A stretch of DNA of 64,000 nt from Stutzerimonas balearica DSM 6083 (GTDB lineage Bacteria > Pseudomonadota > Gammaproteobacteria > Pseudomonadales > Pseudomonadaceae), in the NCBI RefSeq assembly GCF_000818015.1, contig NZ_CP007511.1:2862501-2926500 (forward strand), given 5' to 3'. The notes beneath the pieces are model-generated. The model ran no database searches, was not told the origin of the DNA, and saw only the letters and a list, made by a program, of their open reading frames with translations. Positions 46,300-55,600 of this stretch are shown here, in pieces. Position numbers and translations under genes: made by a program. How positions within the stretch are numbered: the first letter of the stretch is position 1; each line of letters begins with the position of its first letter.

Positions 46300-46487
46300 T
46301 TGCCTGCGGACTCTCACCAGGGACCCCGCCCCAGGTTATTCGGCCTACGGCCTCACCCCTTCGGGGCCACGCCAAAGCGCGTTCAGCTGCGCTGTCGAGT
46401 CCAGGTCGTGGAGCCAGATTCAAAAGCCACGATAGTTACCGCTTTCTGGGCCTGCGCCCCCTCACCAGGCCTCGCCAAACGGGCGAA

Positions 46488-46859
46488 TCAGGCACCGCTT
46501 GCCGCAACCAGGCGCCCTTCGACGCGCGCCAACCAGCCGCGCAGCATCAGCGAAGCCAGCAAGCCACAGCCCACGCCGAGACCGTTGGCCAGCATGTCGC
46601 CAAGCGATGGCGTGCGATACGGCAATGCGCCCTGCAGCAATTCGATCGCCAGCGCAGCAGCAAGCGAGCCGATCACGACAACGCCCCAGTGCAGCCGCAT
46701 GAAGGCGAACCTCAGGGTGAAGACCAGTGCGGCGAATCCCGCCAGGTGATGCAGCTTGTCCTGATGGTGAAACATCTGCGGCACAGGGTCGGGCTTGAGC
46801 CCCGCGAACAGCACGATCAGCAGCACCAGCAAGAAGGGCAGCGCCCGCATATACCGCAT
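46488..46859 (-). CDS. VanZ family membrane protein
   Basis: A 123-residue protein with about four membrane helices. QDKLHHLAGFAALVFTLRFA and IELLQGALPYRTPSLGDMLANGLG are the VanZ-like signature (H-x-xGF...E-x-x-Q...D-x-x-N-x-x-G). VanZ gives low teicoplanin resistance in enterococci; the role of Gram-negative relatives is unknown. GAGG lies just upstream of the ATG. Confidence 0.83.
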   Translation of the reverse strand: MRYMRALPFLLVLLIVLFAGLKPDPVPQMFHHQDKLHHLAGFAALVFTLRFAFMRLHWGVVVIGSLAAALAIELLQGALPYRTPSLGDMLANGLGVGCGLLASLMLRGWLARVEGRLVAASGA

Positions 46860-46958
46860 ATCACCTCATCCATTTAAGTCAGCCAGACGGACCCGGCGAA
46901 CCCGAGCCCTTCGCTCTGACCACGACTTGCGCGACACATTCAAACCGCGGAAACGCAA

Positions 46959-46979
46959 GCGCCCCCAATGAGGGGGCGC
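46959..46979 (-). terminator. terminator of the FKBP isomerase gene
   Basis: GCGCCCCC (46959-46966) and GGGGGCGC (46972-46979) form a perfect 8-bp stem with a five-base loop. It is 19 bases past the FKBP stop on the minus strand. The T tract is poor (TTGCGTTT), so termination may be partial. Confidence 0.65.
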
Positions 46980-46997
46980 CTGGTACGAGAAGACAGC

Positions 46998-47750
46998 TTA
47001 CTGCTGGGCGTCGGCTTCGGTCGCAGCCTCAGGCTGCTCGGCAGCCTGCTCCTGGGAATCACCCTTGATGTCGAGCAGCTCGAGCTCGAACACCAGCACC
47101 GAATTGGCCGGAATCAGCGGGCTGGGGCTCTGCTCGCCATAGGCCAGATCGCTCGGGATATAGAGCTTGTATTTCTCACCCACGTGCATGAGCTGGAGGC
47201 CTTCGACCCAGCCCGGAATCACGCCGCCAACCGGCAGATCGATCGGAGTGCCACGCTTGATCGAGCTATCGAACACGGTGCCGTCGGTCAGAGTCCCCTC
47301 GTAGTGCACGGTCACGATGTCATCGGCAGTGGGCTGCGGGCCCTCGGCAGACTTGATCACTTCGTACTGCAGACCGGAGGCAGTGGTCTTGACGCCTTCG
47401 CGCTTGGCATTCTCTTCGAGGAACTTCTTGCCGGCCTCGGCAGCCTTGGCATTGGCCTCAGCCATGCGCTCTTCGGCACGCTTCTGCAGTGCGGAGAAAG
47501 CCTCCATCAGCTGCTCATCGGTCAGCTTCTGCTCCTTCTTACCGATGGCATCCTCGATCCCCAGGGCCACAGCCTTCGAATCGAGATCATCCATACCCTC
47601 CTGCGCCAGGCTCTTGCCCATGTTCAGGCCGATGCCGTAGGACGCCTTCTGCGCCGGAGTGTCGAGCTTGACACTGGTCTGCGAGTCACAGCCGGCCAAT
47701 ACCAGGCCGACCAGGGCGACTGCCGGTGCCAAACGATGCGTGCGTCTCAT
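46998..47750 (-). CDS. FKBP-type peptidyl-prolyl isomerase lipoprotein (FkpA/Mip-like)
   Basis: A 250-residue envelope isomerase. The ATG at 47750 has AGGAAA seven bases upstream. The lipobox LAGC puts the acylated cysteine at 21. The N-terminal dimerisation domain (YGIGLNMGKSLAQEG) and a long helix (about 95-140) precede the FKBP domain (VTVHYEGTLTDGTVFDSS, VIPGWVEGLQLMHVGEKYKL, LAYGE). It helps fold envelope proteins, like FkpA and Mip. The C-terminus is acidic and Glu/Ala-rich. The longer open frame has no signal peptide and is not used. Confidence 0.92.
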   Translation of the reverse strand: MRRTHRLAPAVALVGLVLAGCDSQTSVKLDTPAQKASYGIGLNMGKSLAQEGMDDLDSKAVALGIEDAIGKKEQKLTDEQLMEAFSALQKRAEERMAEANAKAAEAGKKFLEENAKREGVKTTASGLQYEVIKSAEGPQPTADDIVTVHYEGTLTDGTVFDSSIKRGTPIDLPVGGVIPGWVEGLQLMHVGEKYKLYIPSDLAYGEQSPSPLIPANSVLVFELELLDIKGDSQEQAAEQPEAATEADAQQ

Positions 47751-47924
47751 GCTGTTTCCTTTTGTCCGGGAATGGTGAGGCATATATAAGGCGGACGAGC
47801 TTATCAGGCGCCCACGAGCCCTGGCTATGCGCCACGGGGCAGCGATGGGTAAAGACAACGCAAAGATTGCGATGTTGCGCAGTCGGCCCGCTTTCGACAC
47901 AAGGACTGGGGCCGCGCAGGAAGA

Positions 47925-47960
47925 AACGAAAAAAGCGACCCTAAGGTCGCTTTTTTCGTT
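47925..47960. terminator. strong terminator, tRNA-Val/Asp operon
   Basis: A perfect 16-bp stem (47925-47940 with 47945-47960) and a four-base loop. On the minus strand it reads GGTCGCTTTTTTCGTTTCTT after the loop and lies about 34 bases beyond tRNA-Asp. It would also work on the plus strand. Confidence 0.85.
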
Positions 47961-47993
47961 ATCTCGGGCGTTCAGTATTCCCGAGAAGCTATG

Positions 47994-48070
47994 TGGCGCA
48001 GCGGACGGGACTCGAACCCGCGACCCCCGGCGTGACAGGCCGGTATTCTAACCGACTGAACTACCGCTGC
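47994..48070 (-). tRNA. tRNA-Asp (GTC)
   Basis: A 77-nt cloverleaf with encoded CCA. The acceptor GCAGCGG pairs with CCGCTGC, and the anticodon loop CTGTCAC gives GTC. It is second in a two-gene operon after tRNA-Val. Confidence 0.97.
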
Positions 48071-48083
48071 GCTTTACCTCGAG

Positions 48084-48159
48084 TGGTGGGTGGTGACGGG
48101 ATCGAACCGCCGACCCTCTGCTTGTAAGGCAGATGCTCTCCCGGCTGAGCTAACCACCC
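48084..48159 (-). tRNA. tRNA-Val (TAC)
   Basis: A 76-nt cloverleaf with encoded CCA. The acceptor GGGTGGT pairs with ACCACCC, and the anticodon loop CTTACAA gives TAC. It is separated from tRNA-Asp by 13 bases. Confidence 0.97.
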
Positions 48160-48181
48160 ATTTGCTCTCGAAGTGGGGCGC

Positions 48182-48210
48182 ATTCTAGAGACGCCTCCCA
48201 ACCTTGGCAA
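48182..48210 (-). promoter_or_regulatory. sigma-70 promoter of the tRNA-Val/Asp operon
   Basis: On the minus strand TTGCCA (48210-48205) and TAGAAT (48187-48182) are separated by 17 bases. The discriminator GCGCCCC is the same as at the Ala-Glu operon promoter, pointing to shared growth-rate/stringent control. Confidence 0.8.
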
Positions 48211-48361
48211 CCCCCAAATGAAAAAAAAATTTGGAAAGTTTCAAAGACTTAGGCGAGCCCGCTTTTTCCGGGCAATTTCCGCGTCGCTTCCATCCGAGGG
48301 TTGGCCTGACAGGGATGGATGGGAATAATGCGCGCTTTGCTTTTTCCGGAGTTTGCTCGTC

Positions 48362-49282
48362 ATGTGGTTTCGCAACCTGCTCGTATACCGTCTCACCCAG
48401 GATGTCGCGCTAGATGCGGAGACGCTCGAAGCTGCACTGGCCGCCAAACCCGCCCGCCCCTGCGCCAGCCAGGAACTGAGCACCTACGGCTTCGTCGCGC
48501 CGTTTGGCAAGGGCGAAGACGCCCCGCTGGTGCATGCCAGCCAGGGATTTCTGCTGATCGCCACGCGCAAGGAAGAACGCATTCTGCCCGGCAGCGTGGT
48601 CAAGGACGCCGTGAAGGAGAAGGTCGACGAGATCGAGGCCGAGCAGATGCGCAAGGTCTATAAGAAGGAGCGCGACCAGATCAAGGACGAGATCATCCAG
48701 GCCTTCCTGCCGCGTGCCTTCATTCGCAAGTCCGGCACCTTCGCCGCGATCGATGCCGAGCGCGGCCTGATCCTGGTGAACTCGGCCAGCCCGAAGAAGG
48801 CCGAAGACCTGCTCTCCACCCTGCGCGAGGCGATCGGCTCGCTGCCGGTGCGCCCGCTGACCGTGAAGATCGCGCCCAGCGCCACGCTCACCGATTGGGT
48901 GAAAACGCAGAAGGCCGCTGACGATTTCTACGTGCTCGACGAATGCGAGCTGCGCGACACCCATGAGGATGGCGGCGTGGTGCGCTGCAAGCGCCAGGAC
49001 CTGACCAGCGATGAGATCCAGCAGCACATGGAAGCCGGCAAGCAGGTCACCCAGCTGTCCCTGGCCTGGCAGGACAAGCTGTCCTTCGTGCTGGACAACA
49101 AGCTGATCATCAAGCGCCTGCGCTTCGAGGAGTTGCTGCAGGACCAGGCCGAACAGGATGGCGGCGACGATGCCCTCGCCCAGCAGGATGCGAGCTTCCT
49201 GCTGATGATGATGACCTTCCGCGAATTCCTGCCGGCGCTGTTCGAAGCGTTCGGTGGCGAAGAGGTTCCGCAGGGCATCTGA
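48362..49282 (+). CDS. rdgC: recombination-associated protein RdgC
   Basis: A 306-residue protein, near the usual 300-residue length. It opens [14 protein letters not shown] and contains [20 protein letters not shown] and [16 protein letters not shown], typical of RdgC. It forms a ring-shaped dimer on DNA and limits RecA activity. The start is the ATG at 48362; the TTG three codons upstream is too close to the GGAG. It is divergent from the tRNA-Val promoter. Confidence 0.95.
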   Translation: MWFRNLLVYRLTQDVALDAETLEAALAAKPARPCASQELSTYGFVAPFGKGEDAPLVHASQGFLLIATRKEERILPGSVVKDAVKEKVDEIEAEQMRKVYKKERDQIKDEIIQAFLPRAFIRKSGTFAAIDAERGLILVNSASPKKAEDLLSTLREAIGSLPVRPLTVKIAPSATLTDWVKTQKAADDFYVLDECELRDTHEDGGVVRCKRQDLTSDEIQQHMEAGKQVTQLSLAWQDKLSFVLDNKLIIKRLRFEELLQDQAEQDGGDDALAQQDASFLLMMMTFREFLPALFEAFGGEEVPQGI

Positions 49283-49287
49283 CCCGC

Positions 49288-49311
49288 ACGGGGCGCCGCT
49301 CGGCGCCCCGT
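49288..49311. terminator. GC-rich hairpin between convergent rdgC and MFS genes
   Basis: ACGGGGCGCCG and CGGCGCCCCGT form a perfect 11-bp stem with a two-base loop. It begins six bases after the rdgC stop and ends eight bases before the convergent MFS stop. There is no T run on either side. Confidence 0.6.
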
Positions 49312-49318
49312 CCCCGCC

Positions 49319-50674
49319 TCAGCGCAACCCGATCTGCGTCAGCAATTTCCCTCCCAGCCGCTCGCCCAGCGACCAGAGCAGGAAACGCTCGGTGAACTCC
49401 GGCGCATCGACGAACAGCGCGCCGCAGACCAGCACGCTGAGCAGCGAGACGACCAGGAACAGCTGCGGTATCGACAGTTTCAGCACGACCAAGAGCACGA
49501 TCGCGAAGATCGCCGAGGCGACCATGAATAGCGCGTTGAGAATGTTATTCGCCGCCACCACCCGCGAGCGCTCGTGCACCACGCTGCGCGACTGGATCAG
49601 CGCGTACAGCGGAACGATGTAAACGCCGCCGAAGACACCCAGCCCGAGGATGTCTGCCAGGACCCACCAGGCCGAGGGCTCGCCGAGCAGCGCCCGCCAG
49701 TCAACGCTGGCCGCAGGCAGCGGATGCGCACTGGCATGCCACCAGAGCAGCACCCCGCACAGGCTCAGGCCGATCGCCCCGAGCGGCACCAGGCCGATCT
49801 CCAGACGGTGCCGCGAGAGCCGCTCGCAGAGCAGCGAACCCAGCGCGATGCCCACCGAAAACAGGGTGAGGATCAGCGTCACCACACTCTCGTCGCCTCC
49901 CAGGTAGTCTTTCGAGAGTGCCGGAATCTGCGTCAGGTAGGTCGCACCAAGAAACCAGAACCAGGAGTTGCCGAGCATCGCCCGCGACACGGCGCGCGGC
50001 TGGCCGAAGCCCAGGCGCAACACTCGCAGTGACTCACGCAGCACGTGCCAATCCAGCGGCAGGTCCGGCAGCCCGGCTTTCGCCCGCGGAATGCCCAGGC
50101 TGGCGAGGTAGCCCGCCAGCGCCAGCGCGACCACCGCAATGGATACCGACGCGGCGTAATGTTCACCACCCAGCAGCACCCCCGCACCGATGGTGCCGCC
50201 CAGGATGGCGAGAAAGGTGCCCATTTCCACCAGCGCATTGCCGCCGACCAGCTCGTCACTGGCCAGCTGCTGCGGCAGGATCGCGTACTTCACCGGGCCG
50301 AACAGCGCCGACTGCGACCCCATGCAGAACAGCACCAGCAGCAGTAGTGCCAGGTTGCCGAACAGCATCCCCGCCGCCCCCAGCAGCATGATCAGGATCT
50401 CGGCCAGTTTGATCCGGCGGATCAGCCAGGCCTTTTCGTACTTCTCGCCCAGCTGGCCACCAAAGGCGGAGAACAGAAAGAACGGCAGGATGAACAGCAG
50501 TGCGCAAAGGTTGATCAGCAGGCTCTTGTCCGCCTCGATGCCCAGGCGAAAGAGAATCGCCAGGACCAGTGCCTGCTTGAACACGTTGTCATTGAAGGCG
50601 CCGAGGAACTGCGTCAGGAAGAACGGCAGAAAGCGCCGCGTACCGAGCAGCCGGAACTGCGAATGCTGGCTCAC
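49319..50674 (-). CDS. MFS transporter (LplT-like)
   Basis: A 451-residue protein with about 12 membrane helices. The start is probably the GTG at 50674 (VSQHSQFRLLGTRRFLPFF), preceded by GGGGCGAG; a GTG at 50701 has no site. LTQFLGAFNDNVFKQALVLA and SQSALFGPVKYAILPQQL match the LplT/lysophospholipid-transporter-like group, in which the transporter is sometimes fused to an acyltransferase. Transport of a lysolipid is possible but not proven. Confidence 0.85.
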   Translation of the reverse strand: MSQHSQFRLLGTRRFLPFFLTQFLGAFNDNVFKQALVLAILFRLGIEADKSLLINLCALLFILPFFLFSAFGGQLGEKYEKAWLIRRIKLAEILIMLLGAAGMLFGNLALLLLVLFCMGSQSALFGPVKYAILPQQLASDELVGGNALVEMGTFLAILGGTIGAGVLLGGEHYAASVSIAVVALALAGYLASLGIPRAKAGLPDLPLDWHVLRESLRVLRLGFGQPRAVSRAMLGNSWFWFLGATYLTQIPALSKDYLGGDESVVTLILTLFSVGIALGSLLCERLSRHRLEIGLVPLGAIGLSLCGVLLWWHASAHPLPAASVDWRALLGEPSAWWVLADILGLGVFGGVYIVPLYALIQSRSVVHERSRVVAANNILNALFMVASAIFAIVLLVVLKLSIPQLFLVVSLLSVLVCGALFVDAPEFTERFLLWSLGERLGGKLLTQIGLR

Positions 50675-50729
50675 AGGGCTCGCCCCGGGTATGCGGGGCA
50701 CGGCAGTAATGGCATCGTCAGGCCCTCAC

Positions 50730-51056
50730 TCAGAGCGGCAGCTGGCCCAGGGCCCAGCGCAGCAGGAAAAAGCTCAGCAGACCGAGCGCGATCGTCGCCA
50801 ACAGGTGCCGCGTCAAGGCGGCCACGACGATCGCCAGGACGCCGGCCAGCAGGTAGGCGTTACGCCAGTCCAGCCACAACTCGCCCTCGGGCATCAGCAT
50901 GCCGGGCACCACGATGGCGGTCAGGACGGCCACCGGCACATAGTGCAGGCCCTGCTCGATCGCCCGCGCGAAACGCAGATCCGGCCAGGCGAAGAAACTG
51001 AAGCGCGTAAGAAAGGTGATCGCCAGCATGCCGAGGATCAGCCACCACAAGCTCAT
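50730..51056 (-). CDS. azlD: AzlD family protein (branched-chain amino acid export, small subunit)
   Basis: A 108-residue membrane protein with about four helices starting [32 protein letters not shown] sequence ([16 protein letters not shown]) is the AzlD signature. The ATG overlaps the azlC stop as ATGA. With AzlC it forms a LIV-E-type exporter of branched-chain amino acids. The larger open frame upstream is a shadow of azlC. Confidence 0.9.
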   Translation of the reverse strand: MSLWWLILGMLAITFLTRFSFFAWPDLRFARAIEQGLHYVPVAVLTAIVVPGMLMPEGELWLDWRNAYLLAGVLAIVVAALTRHLLATIALGLLSFFLLRWALGQLPL

Positions 51057-51769
51057 GACCGCACCTCCTGGCTGGCCATGCGCTCGGCACGCCGCTCGAG
51101 CCATACGCCGACGACGATGCCGGCCAGTGCCGCGGCAAGCAGGCCGAGCTTGTAGGGCAGGTGCCAGGTCGCCAGCGCCACAACCGCGGCGACCACGGCC
51201 GAGGCGACCTGCGGCCGGGTGCGCATCATCGGCACGGCAATCCCGATGAATGTCGCGATCATGGCGAAATCCAGGCCCCAGGCCGCGACGTCCGGCACCG
51301 CCTGGCCGAACAGCACGCCCACCAGCGTCGACAGCTGCCAATTGACGTACATCGTCAGCGCCGCGCCCAGGAAGAACCAGTGTTTGTAGGGCGAGTCATC
51401 ATCACGTGCGTAGCGATGCTGGACCACGGCGTAGGCTTCATCGGTAAGCCAGAACGCCAGCGGAGCCCGCCAGCGCCCCGGCAGATGCCTGACGAATGGC
51501 TGCAGGGCGGCGCTGTAGAGCGCATGACGCAGGTTGACCACAAAGGTGGTAAGCAACACCACGGCCGCGCCGACCCCGCCGCCGACCAGCGTCACGGCAA
51601 TGAACTGTGCCGAGCCGGCGAACACCAGCGCCGACATGCCCATCGTCTGCCAGGCGCTGAAACCGGCGGCCACCGCCAGCGTGCCGAAGATGATGCCGAA
51701 GGGAATGGCACCCAGAATCAACGGCAGGATGTCCCGGCACCCGTGAAGGAATTCTTGCGAACGCGACAT
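51053..51769 (-). CDS. azlC: AzlC family permease (branched-chain amino acid export, large subunit)
   Basis: A 238-residue membrane protein. [18 protein letters not shown] near the start and [12 protein letters not shown] and [16 protein letters not shown] in the middle are the AzlC/YgaZ signatures. AGGAG lies six bases before the ATG. It is co-transcribed and translationally coupled with azlD. Confidence 0.92.
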   Translation of the reverse strand: MSRSQEFLHGCRDILPLILGAIPFGIIFGTLAVAAGFSAWQTMGMSALVFAGSAQFIAVTLVGGGVGAAVVLLTTFVVNLRHALYSAALQPFVRHLPGRWRAPLAFWLTDEAYAVVQHRYARDDDSPYKHWFFLGAALTMYVNWQLSTLVGVLFGQAVPDVAAWGLDFAMIATFIGIAVPMMRTRPQVASAVVAAVVALATWHLPYKLGLLAAALAGIVVGVWLERRAERMASQEVRS

Positions 51770-51902
51770 CAGGGCTCCTTAACGACCGGCCGACGCGCCG
51801 GTCGCCCCTAGAGCAGACCGGCCGTGGCGGCGCACGCGCAAACCGCCAACCTTAACCGAAGTCATCGTTTTCGGCGATGCGCATGACAGCCTGATGTCGG
51901 CC

Positions 51903-52466
51903 TCAGCCGGCAGCGAGCAGGCGTTCGCGAATGGCCGGCCAGTCCTCGTCGGTGATGCTGTAGAGCAAGGTGTCGTCGAGGCGCCCGTCCGCCAGCCGGC
52001 GGTGATTGCGCAGCCGGCCTTCGGGCTGCGCACCAAGTTTCTCGATGGCGCGCTGCGAGCGCAGATTGCCCGCCGCCGTTTTCAACTGCAGACGCACCAG
52101 CCGCCACTCCTCGAAGGCATGGCGCAGCAACAGGAACTTCACCGACGCATTCAGGCCGGTGCCATGCTCGGCCTGGTCCAGCCAGGTCCAGCCCAGCTCA
52201 GCGGCCGGCAGCCCGGGCAGGAAATCGGCAAAACGCGTCGTGCCCACGACCCTGTCGGCCAGGCGCAGGGTAAAGGCGACCGCGCGGCCGTCGCGCTGGT
52301 CGGCCAGCGCCTGCCGATACCAGTCCGGGCGCAACGGCCCGTTCATGTACACCAGCTGCTCGCGGTTGCGCTCGGCGAGCGCCGCCAGCACGGGAATGTC
52401 CGCCTCCGCCAGGGGGTCGAGGCGCAGGGCGCCACGCTGCAGGGTGACGGGGCTCGGTACGAACAT
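51903..52466 (-). CDS. GNAT N-acetyltransferase (RimJ/RimL-like)
   Basis: A 187-residue protein. The ATG at 52466 has GGAG six bases upstream. The GNAT core shows VVGTTRFADF, AELGWTWLDQAEHGTGLNAS (acetyl-CoA loop region, with the usual Q/RxxGxG replaced by a looser form) and NLRSQRAIEKLGAQPEGRLR, the RimJ/L hallmark. It would acetylate a protein N-terminus or small amine in the cytoplasm. It is divergent from the sensor kinase gene. Confidence 0.88.
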   Translation of the reverse strand: MFVPSPVTLQRGALRLDPLAEADIPVLAALAERNREQLVYMNGPLRPDWYRQALADQRDGRAVAFTLRLADRVVGTTRFADFLPGLPAAELGWTWLDQAEHGTGLNASVKFLLLRHAFEEWRLVRLQLKTAAGNLRSQRAIEKLGAQPEGRLRNHRRLADGRLDDTLLYSITDEDWPAIRERLLAAG

Positions 52467-52695
52467 ATCGATCTCCAACAGAATCCGGGTGGCGATGATG
52501 CCCTATCGCCCGGCTGCAAGGGTGATGGCAGAGCCGCTGGCCCTACATCCGACCTTGGTCGCAGCCATGGCCAAGCCCGGTCGATTGCTGCCAAACTGCG
52601 CCGATTCTCTTCTTTCACACGTCAGTCGCGCGCTGCGGAACCTCGCCCGGGGATCCGGCGCATGGCTGTCGACACTGCTTTCGCTCGGAGTTTGC

Positions 52696-55600
52696 ATGAC
52701 CCTGTCCGGCGGGCTGATCGCGGCGGTCGCCCTCATCTATATGGCCATCCTCTTCGCCATCGCCTTCTACGGCGATCGCAGCGGGGAGATGTCGCCGCGC
52801 CTGCGCGCCTGGGTCTACAGCCTGTCGCTGGCGGTGTGGTGTACCAGCTGGACCTTCTTCGGTTCGGTCGGCCAGGCCGCCGAGCAGCTCTGGGCCTTCG
52901 TGCCCATCTACCTGGGGCCGATCCTGCTGATGCTGTTCGCCCCGCACGTCATCCAGAAGATGATCGTCATCAGCAAGCAGGAGCACATTACCTCGATCGC
53001 CGACTTCATTGCCGCACGCTACGGCAAGTCGCAGCTGCTCGCCGTGGTCGTCACGGTCATCTGCCTGGTCGGCGTACTGCCCTACATCGCACTGCAGCTC
53101 AAGGGGATCGTGCTGGGCGTCAACCTGCTGATCGGCACCAACGTCGACGCCACCGGCACCGGCACGCGGGATACCGCGCTGATCGTCTCGATGGTGCTGG
53201 CGCTGTTCACCATCCTGTTCGGCACGCGCAACCTGGACGTCACCGAGCACCACCGCGGCATGGTCCTGGCGATCGCCTTCGAATCGCTGATCAAGCTGCT
53301 GGCCTTTCTCGCCGTCGGAGCCTTCGTCACCTTCGGGCTGTACGACGGCTTTGGCGACCTGTTCAACCAGGCGCACGATTCGCCGGAGCTCGCCTCATTC
53401 TGGGCGGAAACGGTGAACTGGCCGTCGATGCTGGTGCAGACAGTCGTCGCGATGTTGGCGCTGGTCTGCCTGCCACGGCAGTTCCACGTTGCCGTGGTGG
53501 AAAACAACGAGCCCCGCGACTTCCGCCTGGCGCGCTGGGTGTTTCCGCTGTACCTGGTGCTCGCCGCGGTCTTCGTGGTGCCGATCGCCCTGGCCGGACA
53601 GATGCTGCTGCCGGCCGGCATCACGCCCGATTCCTTCGTCATCAGCCTGCCGCTGGCCGAAACGCACCCCTGGCTCGCCCTGCTGGCGTTCATCGGCGGC
53701 GCCTCGGCCGCCACCGGCATGGTCATCGTCGCCAGCGTCGCGCTCTCGACCATGGTCTCCAACGACATGCTGCTGCCCTGGCTGCTGCGGCGGCAGGAAA
53801 CGGAGCAGCCGTTCGAGGCCTTTCGCCACTGGATGCTCTCGGTGCGGCGCATCAGCATCATCGTCATTCTCCTGCTCGCCTACGTCAGCTATCGGCTGCT
53901 GGGCTCGACCACCAGCCTGGCGACCATCGGCCAGATCGCCTTTGCCGCGATCACCCAGCTGGCCCCGGCGATGATCGGCGCGCTCTACTGGAAGCAGGCC
54001 AACCGGCGCGGCGTGTTCGCCGGCCTCGCCGCCGGTGCGGCGATCTGGTTCTACACGCTGATCCTGCCGGTGCTGGGCTGGCCGCTGGAGATGTTCCCGG
54101 GTCTGGACTGGATGTACCGTGGCGGCCCCGGGTTCGGCATCAGCGGGCTGACGCTCGGGGTCACGCTGTCGCTGATGGGCAACGCGACGCTGTTCTTCTG
54201 GGTCTCGATCCTGACCCAGACCCGTGTCGCCGAGCACTGGCAGGCCAGCCGTTTCATCGGCCAGGAAATCACCCCGAGCACCAGCACCCGGCGCCTGCTC
54301 GCCGTGCACGTCGAGGACCTGCTCTCGCTGGCCTCGCGCTTCGTCGGTGCCGAGCGCGCCGAGCAGAGTTTCCACCGCTTCGCCCGCCGTCATGGCCAGG
54401 AGTTCTCCCTGCGCCAGCAAGCCGACGGCCAGTGGATCGCGCATACCGAACGCCTGCTGGCCGGGGTGCTCGGCGCCTCCTCGACCCGCGCGGTGGTCAA
54501 GGCCGCGCTGGAAGGGCGCGACATGCAGGTCGACGACGTGGTGCGCATCGTCGGCGAGGCCAGTGAGGTCCTGCAGTTCAACCGCGCGCTGTTGCAGGGC
54601 GCGATCGAGAACATCACCCAGGGCATCAGCGTGGTCGATCAGTCGCTGCGCCTGGTGGCCTGGAACCGCCGCTACCTGGAATTGTTCGACTACCCCGACG
54701 GGCTGGTCTACATCGGCCGGCCGATCGCCGACATCATCCGCTACAACGCCGAGCGCGGCCTCTGCGGCCCGGGCGACCCGGACACCCACGTCGCCAAGCG
54801 GCTGTACTGGATGCGCCAGGGCCGCGCGCACACGTCCGAACGGCTGTTCCCCAACGGCCGCGTGGTCGAACTGATCGGCAACCCCATGCCCGGCGGCGGC
54901 TTCGTCATGAGCTTCAGTGACATCACCGCCTACCGCGAGGCCGAACGCGCGCTGAAGGATGCCAACGAAGGCCTCGAGCAACGCGTCAGCGAGCGGACCC
55001 AGGAGCTGTCGCAGCTCAACCAGGCGCTGATCGAGGCCAAGAGCACCGCCGAGGCGGCCAACCAGTCCAAGACGCGCTTCCTCGCCGCGGTCAGCCACGA
55101 CCTCATGCAGCCGCTCAACGCGGCGCGCCTGTTCTCCGCCGCCCTCTCCCACCAGCTGGACACGCTGCCTGCCGAGGCACGCGACCTGGTGCGGCATCTG
55201 GACAGCTCACTGCGTTCGGCCGAAGACCTGATCACCGACCTGCTGGATATCTCGCGTCTGGAGAGCGGTCGCGTCACGCCGGATCGCAACCCCTTCGCGC
55301 TTTCAGCGCTGTTCGAGACGCTCGGTACCGAGTTCACCGCCCTGGCCCGCGAACAGGGCGTGGACTTCCGCGTGCACGGCAGCACGCTGCGCGTGGACAG
55401 CGACGTTCGCCTGCTGCGACGGGTGCTGCAGAACTTCCTCACCAACGCCTTCCGCTATGCCAAGGGCCGCGTGGTCCTCGGTGCGCGCCGCCAGGGCAAT
55501 GCGCTGCGCCTGGAGGTGTGGGACCGTGGCCCGGGCATCCCGCAGGACAAGCTCAAGGTCATCTTCGAGGAGTTCAAGCGCCTGGACAGCCACCAGACCC

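Larger units (their letters stand above)
46087..46472 (+). repeat. 154-bp tandem repeat built from the tRNA-Asn 3' end plus terminator
   Basis: Unit 1 begins inside tRNA-Asn at 46087, unit 2 at 46241 and unit 3 at 46395. Units 1 and 2 are full-length and differ at only a few bases; unit 3 has one change in the tRNA tail and then decays, remaining recognisable to about 46472 (GCCTGCG...CTCACCAGG). Each unit holds the tRNA T-arm/acceptor 3' half with CCA, a terminator, and palindromes (GGCCTACGGCC, CCCCTTCGGGG). This explains the whole 379-base gap between tRNA-Asn and the VanZ gene; no ORF there is credible. Confidence 0.9.

Noticed and set aside
46033..46487. tRNA-Asn repeats as the att sites of an integrated element
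   Set aside because: No integrase, excisionase or cargo gene lies between or beside the copies, and 154 bases is too short for an element.
52006..52695. Long N-terminal extension of the sensor kinase frame
   Set aside because: It runs over the divergent GNAT gene. The ATG at 52696 has a good ribosome-binding site and starts the first transporter helix.
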